A stretch of DNA of 64,000 nt from the NCBI GenBank assembly GCA_029961685.1, contig JARWKL010000003.1, forward strand, positions 9,990,459 through 10,054,458, read 5' to 3'. Source of the stretch: Aristolochia californica. Its lineage: Eukaryota; Streptophyta; Magnoliopsida; Piperales; Aristolochiaceae. Below are positions 47,901-59,352 of this stretch, piece by piece (position 1 is the first letter of the stretch; every line of letters starts with the position of its first letter). The position numbers were made by a program, and so were the translations under genes. The notes below the pieces were generated by a model, which did no database searches, was not told the DNA's origin, and saw only the letters and a list, made by a program, of their open reading frames with translations.

Positions 47901-50900
47901 ATCAGCTGATTGCTTATCTTGGCAACTGTGCAAGGTTGTTCTTTAAATTTCCATGGATTTATGCTCTTTATATTCAGAGTTTATTAGTTTATGCAGCCAC
48001 TTAATAGAAATATTATCAACAGATGGTGCCAATATGCTTCTGTTGGTTTCACTGTATTTGGCGTTTATCTGATTGCCAAGCATGCTATCCGGGCCTTCAT
48101 GGAAAGAAGGCGGCGTTGGGATTTGCAGAAAAGGTAATGAAATAGTTAGATTTTACTTTCTGTACCACTTTCTGCACCATTAAAAGATTTAAGTGGTATA
48201 CTTTGAATTTCCTATCACATTTTCAGACAATGTTGTCTCACTTTCATTTAATCTCTGGCAAGTTGAGAGATCATGTTGAATTTGGAAGCACTTAGGTCTT
48301 GAGCAAAGTTTCATTTATACCTAGCAACTTAATTGCATATATGGAACTAAGGGCTGATTTCATGGTACCTGTGGAAGCTTTTGTAGCACCCCAGCCTGAT
48401 GTGCCAATGTGCATTATGCTTTTTCAGTGAGCCCCATGGCTTTTTCACCCCTAGAAAGAGACATATGTTCCCTCGAATGGAACGAGGGCATTGTATCCAT
48501 TATGCTTTTTGAAAATTTGAGAAAATAAGGAAAAATAAGAAGTCAGTAGAGAACAAGGAGAGAATAGAGAGATGGGAAGATTGCTATAGCAGCAGTCTCG
48601 TTAGGGGGTCAAGGATTGACCCCTAACCTCTTTTATTATTTTCCCTTAAGTGACTATTACACAAATACCAAAAATACCCCCCCTCATAATTTAATGTGTA
48701 CAACAGCTTATATGAAGGAAGGGAAAAGAAAAAAATTACAACCATGTCCCTATTAAAAGCTGGACAACCTCAACTATCTCTAATATTTAAACTACCTACT
48801 TGTGGAATGACTAAACTACCCTTAACTTTTAATACTACTTTGCAAGCTAGAGCTTATATATCAAATAGGCCCAGTTTGTCATAAAAATTACTAAAATCTC
48901 ATTTTCCAACTGTCAGTGTGAATACATCCTCAATTTGTTTTGTGGTTCCGACATATGGAGCAACGATTTTCCCACTTATCATTACTTCATGCGCAAAATG
49001 AAGATCAACCTTTATATGTTTTGTTCTCTCATAAAAACAAGGTTACATGCGATAAAGATAGCTGCTCGATAGTGACATTTTAGTACCATTGGATCTTTAG
49101 AGGTAAGTTTAACTCTTTTAAAACTGATTTCACCGACATAAGTTCATTCATTGTATGAGCCATAACATAATATTCTGCCTTAGATCTTGAACGAGTTGTA
49201 ACATTCTGCCTTTTGCTCTTCCAACTTATGAGATTTCCTCCAACAAACACACAAAACTTTATAGTAGACTTGTTGTCCATTTGACTACCCTTCGACCTCT
49301 AAGTGTTCATAGGGTGTATAGAGTAACCCTTTACAAGGGGCTCACATTAAATAATGCAATATTCTCTAAGCTGCTTCAAGATGAACTTTGCGAAGACTTT
49401 CCATGAATTGACTCACTACATCTACTGAAAACAAGATGTCTGGCCTGGTCATTGTTGCATAAATCAATTGGTACATGTCTCTCTTAGGGATTCTCTTCAA
49501 CTCTCTTCATCAAACTAATTTTGATCAACTTCCATAGGACTCTCTACTGGTTTAGCTCTTGGCAAACCATACTCTTGCAACATATCGATAACATACTTTA
49601 TTTGTGATAAAAATACTCCTTCCTTGCTCTTGGCAATCTCAATTCCTATGATGTATTTCAATGAACCAAGGTCCTTGGTCTCAATTTCCTTAGTTACTTT
49701 AGACAAAAACAATATCATCTGCATATACTACAAGTACTTCAAGTTTGGAGGGCCTATGTAAAACAAACAAGGAATGATCGTAGTGATTCCTTGCAAAACC
49801 AAAGGCTGTAACAACTTTATGAAATTTGTCAAACCACACTTTGGACTTTGAGTCGAAGCATAGATGGATTTATGCAATTTACATACCTTCTTATTCTCGC
49901 TCTAAGCAACATACATGGGAAGTTGTTCCATATAAACTTCCTGCTATAGATCACCTTATAAGAATTATTTTTAATATCTAATTGATATAAGGGTCATCCC
50001 TTATTTTTTGCAACATAATTTAAAATATGAGCAATACTTATGTAGGCCATTGGAGAAAAAGTGTCAAAAACATCTACACCATAAGTTTGACTGTAACCTT
50101 TTGTAACCAATCTTGCCTTATAATACTCAACTATTCCATCAACATTTTGATTAATTGTATACACCCATGGCACCAAAACAACCACATATGTGAGAAGATC
50201 AACCGAAGTCCATGTTCATATAGTTTGAAGTGCATCTATTTCATCATCTATAGCATTCTTCCACTCAGGCAAAGACAAGACATCCCGCACTTTAGTCAGA
50301 ATAGAAATACTAGCGAAGGACACATGAAAGGATTGAAATTTAAGTGATAATCCATGAAAGGAAACATATCTATAGATAGGATGTCCTGTACCTTATCTTT
50401 GGACAATTGGAAGATGTAAGTCATCGAAGATAGGAGTCATAGATTTGGAGGAAGAAAGTCTAGGTAAATCAGTCATGGATGGATGTGTGCCTGATTCTAT
50501 GCTTTGCTGCTTCTAGGGGTGGCATCGAGCCGAGCCCAAACTTGCCTATGTTCGAGCCGAGCCTGATTTAAATATTTCGAACTCGAGCTCGAGCCCAATA
50601 ATTTTAACCGAGTTCGAGTCGAGCTCGAGCTTCAACATTCATTTAAAACTTTTCAAAAATTACATGTCTCAAGTTCGAGCTCCAACATACATTTAAAATT
50701 TTTCAAAAAATACATGTCAAATAAATTGTATATAACATTATTTCTCCCAACTTAGGTAACTCTCTCTGGACTCTGGTTTTCCGCCGAGACGACGGGGAGT
50801 GAAGGTGCAGCGCCAGCGAGGACCTGTCGTCGGCGACACAAAGGCTACAGCAACAAAGGAGGCGAAGAAATCGGTGGAAGAGGAAGAAATTGCAGGGAAG

Positions 50901-53900
50901 GGGATGTAGCAGCCGGCGAGGAGTTGTCGACGGTTACAGAGTGGCGGACGGGAGGGGGTCGGCATTCCCCCCCACCCCCTTCCACCTTCTCCCCCGCTCC
51001 TGCGACTCGCCCGTTAATGAGTCGGCTCGCGAGCTTTCAAGCCGAACCTTGATTCGGTCGAGCTCGGCTCGCGAGCTTTCAAGCCGAACCTTGATTCGGT
51101 CGAGCTCGGCTCGTTAACTCAAACGAGCCGTATCTGGATCTCGAACTCGGTTCGAGATCCAAGTATACCGAATCGAACCGAGTCGAGCTCGAGCCGCTCG
51201 CTTCAAAGCCACCCCTAGCTGCTTCATTTTCACCTTCTGACACTAATAGACCTGTAATGGTTTATCCTAAGGTGGAGCGGAAGACACGGTGGGGCCCATA
51301 ACTGGTGGCGGTAAAGAAAACTCAAGAAATACAACAAGAGCAGATATAGACTCAGAAGATATAGAAAGATACGGTGTACTAAAAAATGTTATATTGTAGA
51401 AATATAAGTCTTCTTGTTCTTAGGATCATAATACTTATACCATATCTGAACATGAGGATAACCAAGGAAAACACATTGAATAGCTCGAGGAGACAACTTA
51501 TCATTACTTGGGCCGATCGAGTGAACAAAACATAGTGAACCAAACACACAAGGTGCTACTTCAAACAATGTGCAAGTAGGTTTAAGTACCTGCATTGCTA
51601 CTCTTCCCCCCAAAATTGAAGAGGGCCATTTGGTTAATCAAAACAATCGGATATTCAACTTCAAGGCTAGCAACCCGGATAATATAGCTTCTCAGGCAGT
51701 GGGCCTTATCTCAAGTTGGCTACATTCTAGGAAGGAGTTTGCTTCTCTATTAGGCGTCTCCCTTGGAGAAAATTGGGGCTTGATTGCGCACATGGCGGGC
51801 CCCTATAGGAATCCGGTTATGGCCACCTGGGATCCTCCCCCTTACGATTGCACCAAACTCAATTTTGACGGCAGTGCTTTAGGCTGTCCTAGGCCGGGTG
51901 GAGCTAGTGGTGTTTTCAGAGACAACAGTGGAGACCCTATTCTATCTTATGCAGGGTCGGTAGGTATTGCTGATTCAAATACTGCTGAATTGAGTGCTCT
52001 TCTATTTAGCCTCCAAATCTTTAAAGAGCGACTTCATGGCAATCTGATTATCGAAGGCGACTCAAAGACTGTCATCAGCTGGTGTTCAAAAGATAGCTCC
52101 CCTCTTTGGTGCCTTTGGCCAATCACTGATTGTATTGCTGACATTGTGTCATCTATTCATTGTAATTGGAACCTCATTCTTAGATCGGCCAATTCTTTGG
52201 CTGATAAATTGGCTAAATTCGGAACCTCCTAGCAATCTCTCATTGTTTGGGAAGGCTTCCCCTCTTGTAATCTGCTCGTTTGAGCTCTCATAATAAAATT
52301 CAGCATCATTTTAAAAAAAAGAAGATGTCAAATAGCATCTTCCCCAAACAACTTAGGCACATTCATCTGGAATAAAAGAGTATGTGCCACCTCTAGGAGA
52401 TGTCTATTTTATATTTTGAAACTTCATTTTGTTGAAGGATATAAACACATGAAGATTGATGAGTAATTCCATGCGAAACACAAAAAGACAAAAAATTATG
52501 ATTCATGAACTCAAGACCATTATGTGAACGGAAAATACAAATTGAAGCACCAAATTGATTTCTTCTTTTATTAAAAAATTGGATAAATACATAAAAGACT
52601 TGAGATTTCTCCTGAAAGAGGTACAGCCAAGTTACTCAATTGTAATAGTCTATGAAAGTTCCAATATATTGGAAACTAAACGAATAGGAAGTCACGGACT
52701 CCAATCATTTGAATGAACTAATTCAAATGCACTTTGACTCTGACTTCCATTCAAGGGAAAAGAATTTCTGTGGTACTTGCAAGTTAACACAACCTACACT
52801 CAAATGACAAATTTTAAGGCCATAAAGGAAGAAGCTGACAGGGTTTCAATGTAGATGGATGTCCTAACTGCAAATGCCACAAGAAGGGAGTCACAACAAC
52901 AACCTTATAGTGCAGTAGATTGATTGTGTGAAACTGCATCCAAGTAGTAACCCCTTACTTCTCATGCTTGGAACTAATCGTCCTCTTTATTTGCAAATCC
53001 TGAAATACATAATAGGAAGGTAAAAAATATAACATAACGATTTAAGGATTTTGTGAGTTGACTCGTTGATAACAAATGAACAGGAAAATTTGGGACATAT
53101 AAAACTAAACACAAAAGAAGCTGAGGTGTAGGATGTGCTACAGCTTCATCTTTGACAAATGAAGAAGTTCCATCTGCTAACTTAATAGACTTACAAGAGG
53201 AAGAAGAGGATAAATCAGAAAACATGGAGGGCAGACCTGACATGTGGGCTGATGCCCAGTCATAGAGATGCCAACAACATATGAAGCGGAGAGGTGCCTG
53301 ATGTTGATAAGTGGCATTGGCCAAGGAAGATGTGCTGGCCGCAAAAAGGAATAGATGTAGGAGTAGACACACTGGAGTTGGCCCATGCTGGTTAGCCAAA
53401 TTTATCTCACAACTGGTCGGAATTATGGTTGGACCTACCACAGTGTAGGCACCTTCCTCCACAACCACTTCTGTCATGACCATGTCCTCAACCTCCCCCT
53501 CTTTCTCTAAATGACTTTGATCTAGTGGGGTTGAGGATAGATTAAGGGCAACAAGATCTGAAATTTTAGTTTCTCTACATCCCTCGGACATAATAGCATT
53601 TTTAGCTCTTAACCTCGTTGCATGCTTTCTCAGGTGTGGTAACATCATCATTGGTTAACGACCATGTGCGTAAAGCATCATATCAAACTCCAAACCATCC
53701 CAACGAGCAACTTGAATTTTTCTTTATTTCTCTCTAAATTTTGTAGGCTCTATGGTGAAGGGATGAAAGATTGCAACTTCTTGCAATACTCTATGCATTT
53801 GTGTAAAATACTGTGGAACAGTCTTTTCACCTCTACCCATACTAAAGAATTTCACATATAAGTCATAAGCATGGGATAAATTGCTTTCTTGAGCAAAACT

Positions 53901-56900
53901 TGATTCAAGAGTTTTCCACATGTCTTTGGCTATATTACAGCTCATCACTTGATCACTTACATGTTTGCATAAAATTCAGCGTCTAAGTCTGTATTTGATG
54001 TTCCTCCGTCTTCCAATCCTCAATCATAGGATTAGGGGGGGGGGGGGGGGGGGGGGGTCCTCAAGAATATACTTTGCTTTTCTCTTTGCAATCAAGAACT
54101 TCTTGACAGCTCTAGACCAATTTAAGTAGTTAGATCCATTCAACTTTTTTTCTTTTTTTTTTTTTGGATGAAGTCAGATTATATTCCTGCAAACAACAAA
54201 TTACAAGAAGTTAAGCTAAAGGAGCACTCCCTTAACAACAAGAGATTGGAGAGAGGCTCCTTGCTTGGCTAGAGAGTCAGTAAAATCGTGTGCTGAACTC
54301 AGAATATGGGACCATTCACAGTTAAGAGAATATACAATATTCAACAATTTCATGAAAGACGACCATTGTCGCCAAGGAGGGTCAGCAAGGTTGGAGCACC
54401 ATCTGGTTACGACTTTGGAATACCCTTCAATAACAAGAGGGCCACGAAGGTGGTAAAGAAGACAATGAGCCCTTGGAGAAGGGCGAGCAATTCAATGGAG
54501 GTGGAAATCAGAGATCCCCATTGGGCCGAAGTAGGTGATGAGCACAATGCCTTCAGAGTTTCTGATGACCCCCTAAAAACCTGCAAAACCCGGATTGCCG
54601 CGTGTGTTGCCTTCAAAATTGAGTTTAAGAGTGCAAGAGATAGGTGGCTTCCATGCTTCTACAAAATGATGAGGGGAGTCGGACATGAAGGCCATAATAC
54701 ACCAGATGATATGAAAGGGAGTCTCTGATGATGGCAAACTCCTTGCACGTATGGCACCATGAGGATATATGGCCAATGTTGCAGTTGGAGATGTCCTCAG
54801 TACTTCTGAATTTGTAGTTGAACCTCCTATTGTATCTCTCCTTCTAGATGCCCAATGGGATATGTGCTAGGCAAGTTGAGAGAATGATTTTTCCCAACTT
54901 TAGAATGTGAGTGCCGAGAATCATCTGGCAAGCTCCAAGGAGATCATTAGGAAAGCAGAGTTGAGCAAGTGAGTCCATCCATACTCTCCAAGTATAGGGG
55001 CAGTGGAGCAGGAGATGAGGGACAATTTCCTTAGCGTCATTGCAGAGTGGACCTAGCACACAGGGGTGACATTACCCCTTTTCCATAGATTATCCACCTT
55101 TAGGATCTTGTTGAGAAGAGTGCACCAAAGAAAGAAACGGACTTTTAGAAGGGTAGATAGACACCAAGCAGGAGCTACTCCATGTTGTTCTGCATTTTGG
55201 GTCCAACCGCTAAGAAGTTGTAAGCCGAGGAAACCAAAAAAATGCCACTGTCATCATGCCTCCAAACAATTTTGTCCTGTGCATGGTCTTGGATTCAGGT
55301 TGGTTGAAGACCACCTAAGAGAGTGGAGACCACTTGAGCCTTGGTGTCATTTAATCCCCGTTGAAATTGAAAATTCCAGTAGGCGTTGGGGCTCCTCTTG
55401 GTGGATTGGGGATCCAGCATACAAGAGATATGAATAGAGCTCTCTTGCTCAAATGGATATGGAAGTTCGACTCTTCTCCAAAGACAATTTGGAGACCATG
55501 ACACTGCCAAGCTGGGGTGGACAGAGCCCAGGTGGAATGTTGGGGGACGATGCCAAAGCTTTCCCCCTTTGGAAATCTCTCTATCCCCTTCTCCGGACCT
55601 TTGGGAGTGGTATTCGGTTCTATATAGTGATGGAACAAAGCTACGATTCTTGACTGACTGGTGGCATGGCAATGTCCCCTTGTGCAACAGCTACGAAACT
55701 TTGAAGTGAATAAGCACATGCCAAACTGTAACTGTTGCTGACCCTTGTGGGCCCACTGTGCAGATACACCACTAGGGTTTATAAAACACTATTTCAGTAC
55801 TGAGAGTCCTTAAAAATCCACCAATTACTTCAATTAACCTATAAACAACGGCTTGAAAGCATCCAAAGGTGTTTGCGCAGGCACACTTGTGCCACGGAGA
55901 GGGTGATGCAGGCATAGGTCTTGTAGGCCACCCTTCGACACTTCATCCAATCCTTGAAGGATCACAAATACATATACTAACTGCTTTATAAAGCGGCACA
56001 AGCACAGGTTAAGGGAAAACATACTAACCTTTAAAATCATCCAGCAGAAAAAATTGAAAAATAACACCTGGAGAGGAGTTGCAGGCTTCAGGAAGAGAGA
56101 ACGATGATCTGAAAGCCATTCTCTATGGATTGGATTGTTCTAATACCATAAAAAGTTGAGAAAATGAGGACAAATAAGAAGAAAGAAGAAAAGAAGGAGA
56201 GAATAGAGAGACGGGAAGACTGCGATGAGCAGCAGTTTCATTAGGGGTCTAGGATCGACCCCTAACCTCTTTTATTATCTTCTCTTAAGTGGGTGTTACA
56301 CAAAGACCAAATACCCCTCATAACATAATGTGTACAGCAGCTCATATGCAGGAAGGAAAAAGAAGAAAAAATTACAACTCTAAACCTTTTTAATTATCTT
56401 CACTTAACTGGGTATTACACAAAGACCAAAATACCACTCCTAACTTAACGTGTACAGCAGCTTATATGAGGGAAGGAAAAAAACAAAATTATAAGGTTGT
56501 CCCTTCAAAATACATATTAAAAGCTGGACAACCTCAGCACCTCTAATATCTAAATTATTTACATGTAATGACTAAACTACCCCTGACTTTTAACTTCTGA
56601 AATCCTTTTTCACGTCTTGGATAATTTGTTTATTCATTCTTTGAGCATTTTTGAGTTCCTATATGATCATTTTCTCTGCTTTCAAATTCATACCACCATT
56701 AGGAGAACAAAACAAAGTGAATTCTCTGTCTGCCTTGTTTTTTATGTCATTTGTAATCCTTTTTAATATTCCAGGGTTCTTGCTGCAGCTGCACAACGTC
56801 TAGGGCAGGAAACTGAAGGTAGAGTGTGCCAAATTTGAATCCTTCCTTAATTCTTTATAATTTCTGTTGTACTCATTGAACTTGGCTGTTCTTCAGATGA

Positions 56901-59352
56901 GAAGTCTGATAGTGGGGGAGATACTGCAAAAAGGGACCGATTGCCTGATCTATGTGTGATATGCCTTGAACAGGACTATAATGCTGTTTTTGTGCCGTAA
57001 GTTCCTAATTGATTCTTGCCTCATTTATTTTTAAGAAGAGGTCCCTGTTTGTCTAAAAACTTCTAGAGTCTTAATTTTTTTGCCATAATGACATAAACAT
57101 AGTAGATGTCATATGTAAATTATGCACATCTAACATGGAAGAGACATACATTACATGCTGTATTCCATTGGCACCTGCTTGAATTGGTCTGTAATGGTGC
57201 ACCTCCAATTGATTTTACTGGTGGCTGTAATGTCACACAAATGAAGATTAATTTCCTATATGTATCACTTGAATCATGATATTTCAAGCCAAATCAGAGT
57301 AGCTGCTGGAAAGTTCAAGTTAGTGGCTTGGATTTTCTCCACGGTGGTTTAAAAGTGATTATTTTGCCACCATCATGGTAGAAGGTCGTCTGAGAATTTC
57401 TATGTTTTGAAACTTGTGTTTGGAGGACTGCAGAATGAGTCAGTGATTTATGTGCACTCTAGAAGTTGACTCTGTTTGTTACCTATGGAAAAGGTTCAGT
57501 TTCTTAGAACTTTAAAAGAACTAGATGAAGTAAATTATTAGAAGAAGCATTAGGAATACATGGTGGGTTAAATCGGGAACCTGACTCAACCTGCCCTGCT
57601 TAAATTGGGGACAGGATGCTTTCCCGCACTGTTGGGTGGCAATAGAGTGTGCTGGAAAATTCCACCGGGGCTTGGGAAGGGGACAAGATTGGCCAACCCT
57701 TCCCCATGGGGTGGCTCCATATAAAAAGAAGTGGGGAAGGGGCTGTGACAACACAGAGAGACAAGAAGGGAGACAAAAGCCTTCCCCTCCCACTGCCCTC
57801 TTGTCCTAGTTCCTGTCATGGCAGGGATGGGGCATTGTGGTTGGGGACAAGGTGGGGCCTCAGGGTAGTGACCTGATTAATTGCTAACCCTAGAAGGTGT
57901 GAATAAGTTTAAATACTTCTCTCTCTCTCTCTCTCTCTCTCTCCTGGGAAAAGGTAATTGACAGCTACCCCTCCCATCAATCAATTTTGTGACTGTGACC
58001 ATTTCACATTCTATGACTTTGTTAATTGCCAATCAGTTCAGAAACTGTTACAAGGCACATTGCAAATGTTGTGCTGTCTAACGGTGTGACCTTGGATAAG
58101 GACGCATGGGCACAAATACCATGGATGATAGGAACTTCAAAAAAATATTGTTCATAAGATAATAATGTTTAAATTTCTTAACATCTTCAAAAAACTTTTT
58201 TCTCTCTTACGATTTGAGTACAATAATGGAGGATTTGATGCTTTAGTTACCAGTATTTTAGGTTCAAAAAGTTGCATGTTGTGCGGGAGCTTAAGATGAT
58301 ACTATACAGTTTGTTTCTTAAGATAATACTGAAAAAGTATTTTAGGTTCGAAATTAAGTTTATCTGAAGGCTTTCTTGTACTTATAGATGTTTGGCACTA
58401 AACATGATATGAAGTTTCTAAATTAAGTTTATCTGAAGGCTTTCTTTTATATGAAGTTCCTGATCATATTCTTTAAAGATATACCCAACAGATTCCTTAT
58501 GCACTTCCACCTATTGGCATGGTTATGAATTGTGTGATATCTTTTCTCCCAATAAAACGGGCCTACAGTAAATCTTTTAGAGTACAAAAAGTATCAGGAA
58601 CTTTATATTCAGTGGTGACTACATTTCAGTGAAGAGTTCGCTTTGAGTGAAAATCATTTGGGGGTGATTTGTTACTTTTAACCCCAAAACAGGGTTACTA
58701 ACAATTTGTTCTAACAATGAGTCGAGCAACGAAGATGCAAATGGGTATTTAAAACATAATTATAAGAGATGTAAAGATTCAAAAGTTTTCAAATATTGGG
58801 TATACTTGATGTAAATGGGCGTTATTTGCGGTTTAGTTGTTTCAACTTCAATTCTTGAGGTTAGCTCTGGAAGATATCTGGGCTTGCAAATTTTGTACAA
58901 CAAAGTAGTAATTCATTGTCTGAAAAAAAAAATCAAAATAAAAAAATTCATTGTCTGAAAATTAATTTGATATCTGTCTTTGTTTGTGGTGCATTTTGGG
59001 GGTAAGCCCAATATTATCTTTAATTTCACACTTGGAATCTGGTTTTCCCCAAATGTAAGAGGAACAAGGAGAGAACTTTTGACTAAAAGCTGGTGACGCT
59101 GTTAAAAGTTGCTTTTTTGTTTTGTTTATTCTGGGAGCATTGAGAATCTCCCCAATGTGGTTATTGAGTCAAAATCCAATCCGCAGAGTTGATTTTGTTC
59201 TGCTGATAGTGATGTGAAAAAGTGTTTGATGAGATATGTGAAATTTCAGGTGTGGACACATGTGCTGTTGTATGGTATGCTGTTCTCATTTGACGAGCTG
59301 CCCTCTCTGCCGGCGACGGATCGAGCAGGTTGTGAGGACATTCCGCCACTGA
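44957..59352 (+). CDS. SP1: SP1-like organelle outer-membrane RING E3 ubiquitin ligase, eleven exons
   Basis: Homologue of Arabidopsis SP1/SPL1, an E3 ligase of the chloroplast (and peroxisome) outer membrane that ubiquitinates protein-import components. Exons: 44957-45030, 45154-45206, 45898-46022, 46761-46856, 47355-47492, 47576-47641, 47822-47934, 48023-48133, 56775-56818, 56897-56996 and 59250-59352. They total 1023 bases, 340 residues, close to the family length. The start ATG at 44957 gives MLPWGGITCCLSAAALYLIG, the first membrane helix. The intermembrane GIDE/BAM domain follows with SGRVGSDTPINCEHSGLRGV, VRGTLDYLQGLKMLGVKRIE and GPFYVSPKSIDQLI. A second helix lies at about 223-243 (YASVGFTVFGVYLIAKHA). 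A C3HC4 RING covers about 293-327 (CVICLEQ, PCGHMCC, SCPLCRRR). Intron 8 is 8.6 kb because of nested transposons; introns 2 and 3 hold a SINE and a LINE. SP1 versus its paralogue SPL1 cannot be settled here. Confidence 0.95.
45700..45815 (-). mobile_element. tRNA-derived SINE, second family, copy 2 (SP1 intron 2)
   Basis: Minus strand: A box-like TGCTTCAATGG, ACACATGGGGG, B box region GGGGTTCAAGTCTCAC, and AGGGAAAGGGGTGTAGTGC. Same layout as the copy at 19345-19475. Ends approximate. Confidence 0.6.
46084..46500 (-). mobile_element. 5'-truncated LINE fragment in SP1 intron 3
   Basis: On the minus strand the C-terminal part of a LINE RNase H domain reads from about 46452 to a stop at 46248-46246. 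It includes MALKLEGKGDSAGVISWACG and LGISWQHTLRNANSVADTLA. About 160 bases of 3' UTR follow and end at the T run 46084-46091, the element's A tail. It is antisense to the host gene. The 5' boundary is approximate. Confidence 0.8.
48510..48834 (-). repeat. 3' LTR of the intron 8 Copia
   Basis: It shares AGCAGT...GACCCCTAACCTCTTTTATTAT and TTAAAAGCTGGACAACCTCA with the right LTR. It has a single copy of the segment that is doubled in the right LTR. Ends approximate. Confidence 0.75.
50514..51217 (+). mobile_element. hAT-type non-autonomous element with perfect target duplication
   Basis: A 704-bp element begins TAGGGGTGGCATCGAG and ends AAAGCCACCCCTA, with 10-bp perfect inverted ends. It is flanked by identical 8-bp repeats GCTGCTTC (50506-50513 and 51218-51225), the hAT signature. 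It is inserted in the intron 8 Copia. Subterminal regions are full of TCGAGC/GCTCGA motifs. The interior (about 50740-51010) is GC-rich without an intact gene. A 42-bp segment is tandemly doubled at 51023-51106. Confidence 0.92.
51023..51106. repeat. 42-bp tandem duplication in the hAT element
   Basis: CGGCTCGCGAGCTTTCAAGC starts at 51023 and again at 51065, with the following 22 bases also repeated. Confidence 0.9.
51603..52320 (+). mobile_element. 5'-truncated LINE with an apparently intact RNase H domain (SP1 intron 8)
   Basis: An open plus-strand frame runs to TAG at 52230-52232. A pre-RNase H region (NQNNRIFNFKA, ISSWLHSRKEF) leads to RNase H with candidate acidic residues at KLNFDGSALG, NTAELSALLF, IIEGDSKTVI and RSANSLADKLA. 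The 3' UTR carries AATAAA near 52292 and an A tail at 52313-52320. It sits in the integrase region of the intron 8 Copia, in sense with the host SP1-like gene. TCTTCCCC occurs at both flanks (about 51602 and 52338) but may be incidental. Confidence 0.85.
54035..54057. repeat. 23-base G homopolymer
   Basis: A run of 23 G in the Copia gag. On the minus strand it extends a proline stretch (KYILEDPPP...), a place where Copia gag normally has a few prolines. Its length may vary between individuals or be an assembly estimate. Confidence 0.9.
54151..55735 (-). mobile_element. LINE with inverted 5' segment (SP1 intron 8)
   Basis: From the T run at about 54151 to about 55395 the element reads on the minus strand: RNase H fragment (APIS-like ISCTLKLNFEGNTRGNPG near 54610), then zf-RVT (LLLHCPYTWRVWMDSLAQL near 55000, FFLWCTLLNKILKVDNLW near 55120), then WNFQFQRGLND near 55370. 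From about 55420 to 55735 the sequence reads on the plus strand: MNRALLLKWIWKFDSSP, then SDGTKLRFLTDWWHGNVPLC. These plus-strand blocks normally lie just upstream of the WNF block in a LINE. The 5' part is therefore inverted in place, the classic twin-priming outcome. Confidence 0.8.
56149..56596 (-). repeat. 5' LTR of the intron 8 Copia, with an internal tandem duplication
   Basis: Longer than the left LTR because a segment of about 115 bp is present twice. Blocks near 56264-56360 and 56378-56480 each carry CTTTTTAATTATCTTCACTTAA-like text, then TTACACAAAGACCAAA and GTGTACAGCAGCT(C/T)ATATG. The second copy has diverged slightly, so the duplication is not recent. Confidence 0.75.
57918..57943. 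repeat. (CT)n microsatellite in SP1 intron 10
   Basis: About thirteen CT units. Just upstream, 57560-57880 is a G/C-rich segment, unlike the AT-rich intron around it, that produces spurious open frames on both strands; its origin is unclear. Confidence 0.9.

Larger units (their letters stand above)
48510..56596 (-). mobile_element. Copia element in SP1 intron 8, with nested insertions
   Basis: Related LTRs at about 48510-48834 and 56149-56596 enclose minus-strand Copia sequence. A primer-binding site TGGTATTAGAAC (56148-56137) adjoins the right LTR. Order on the minus strand: leader; gag (LNGSNYLNWSRAVKKFL near 54140; a UBN2 block MMSCNIAKDMWKTLESSFAQ near 53940); gag/protease region at 53651-52974; integrase C-terminal block near 51560 (FGSLCFVH and SPRAIQCVFLGYPHVQIWYK); reverse transcriptase parts near 50180 and 49720 (KDLGSLKYIIGIEIAKSKEG); and RNase H at 49280-49080. 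Three younger elements interrupt it: a hAT element and two LINEs. It is antisense to the host gene and decayed. LTR ends are accurate only to a few bases and no clear target duplication was found. Confidence 0.88.

Noticed and set aside
50890..51117. Arg/Ser-rich protein frame
   Set aside because: It lies wholly inside the hAT-type element and its repeated part is the 42-bp tandem duplication.
51597..52346. TCTTCCCC as target duplication of the plus-strand LINE
   Set aside because: The right copy lies about 18 bases beyond the A tail and not next to it, so it does not fit as a clean duplication.
55066..55437. 123-codon plus-strand frame
   Set aside because: It is the antisense shadow of the zf-RVT region of the minus-strand LINE.
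57521..57876. Long frames on both strands in SP1 intron 10
   Set aside because: A GC-rich segment with few stops; no domain, and it lies inside a well-supported intron.
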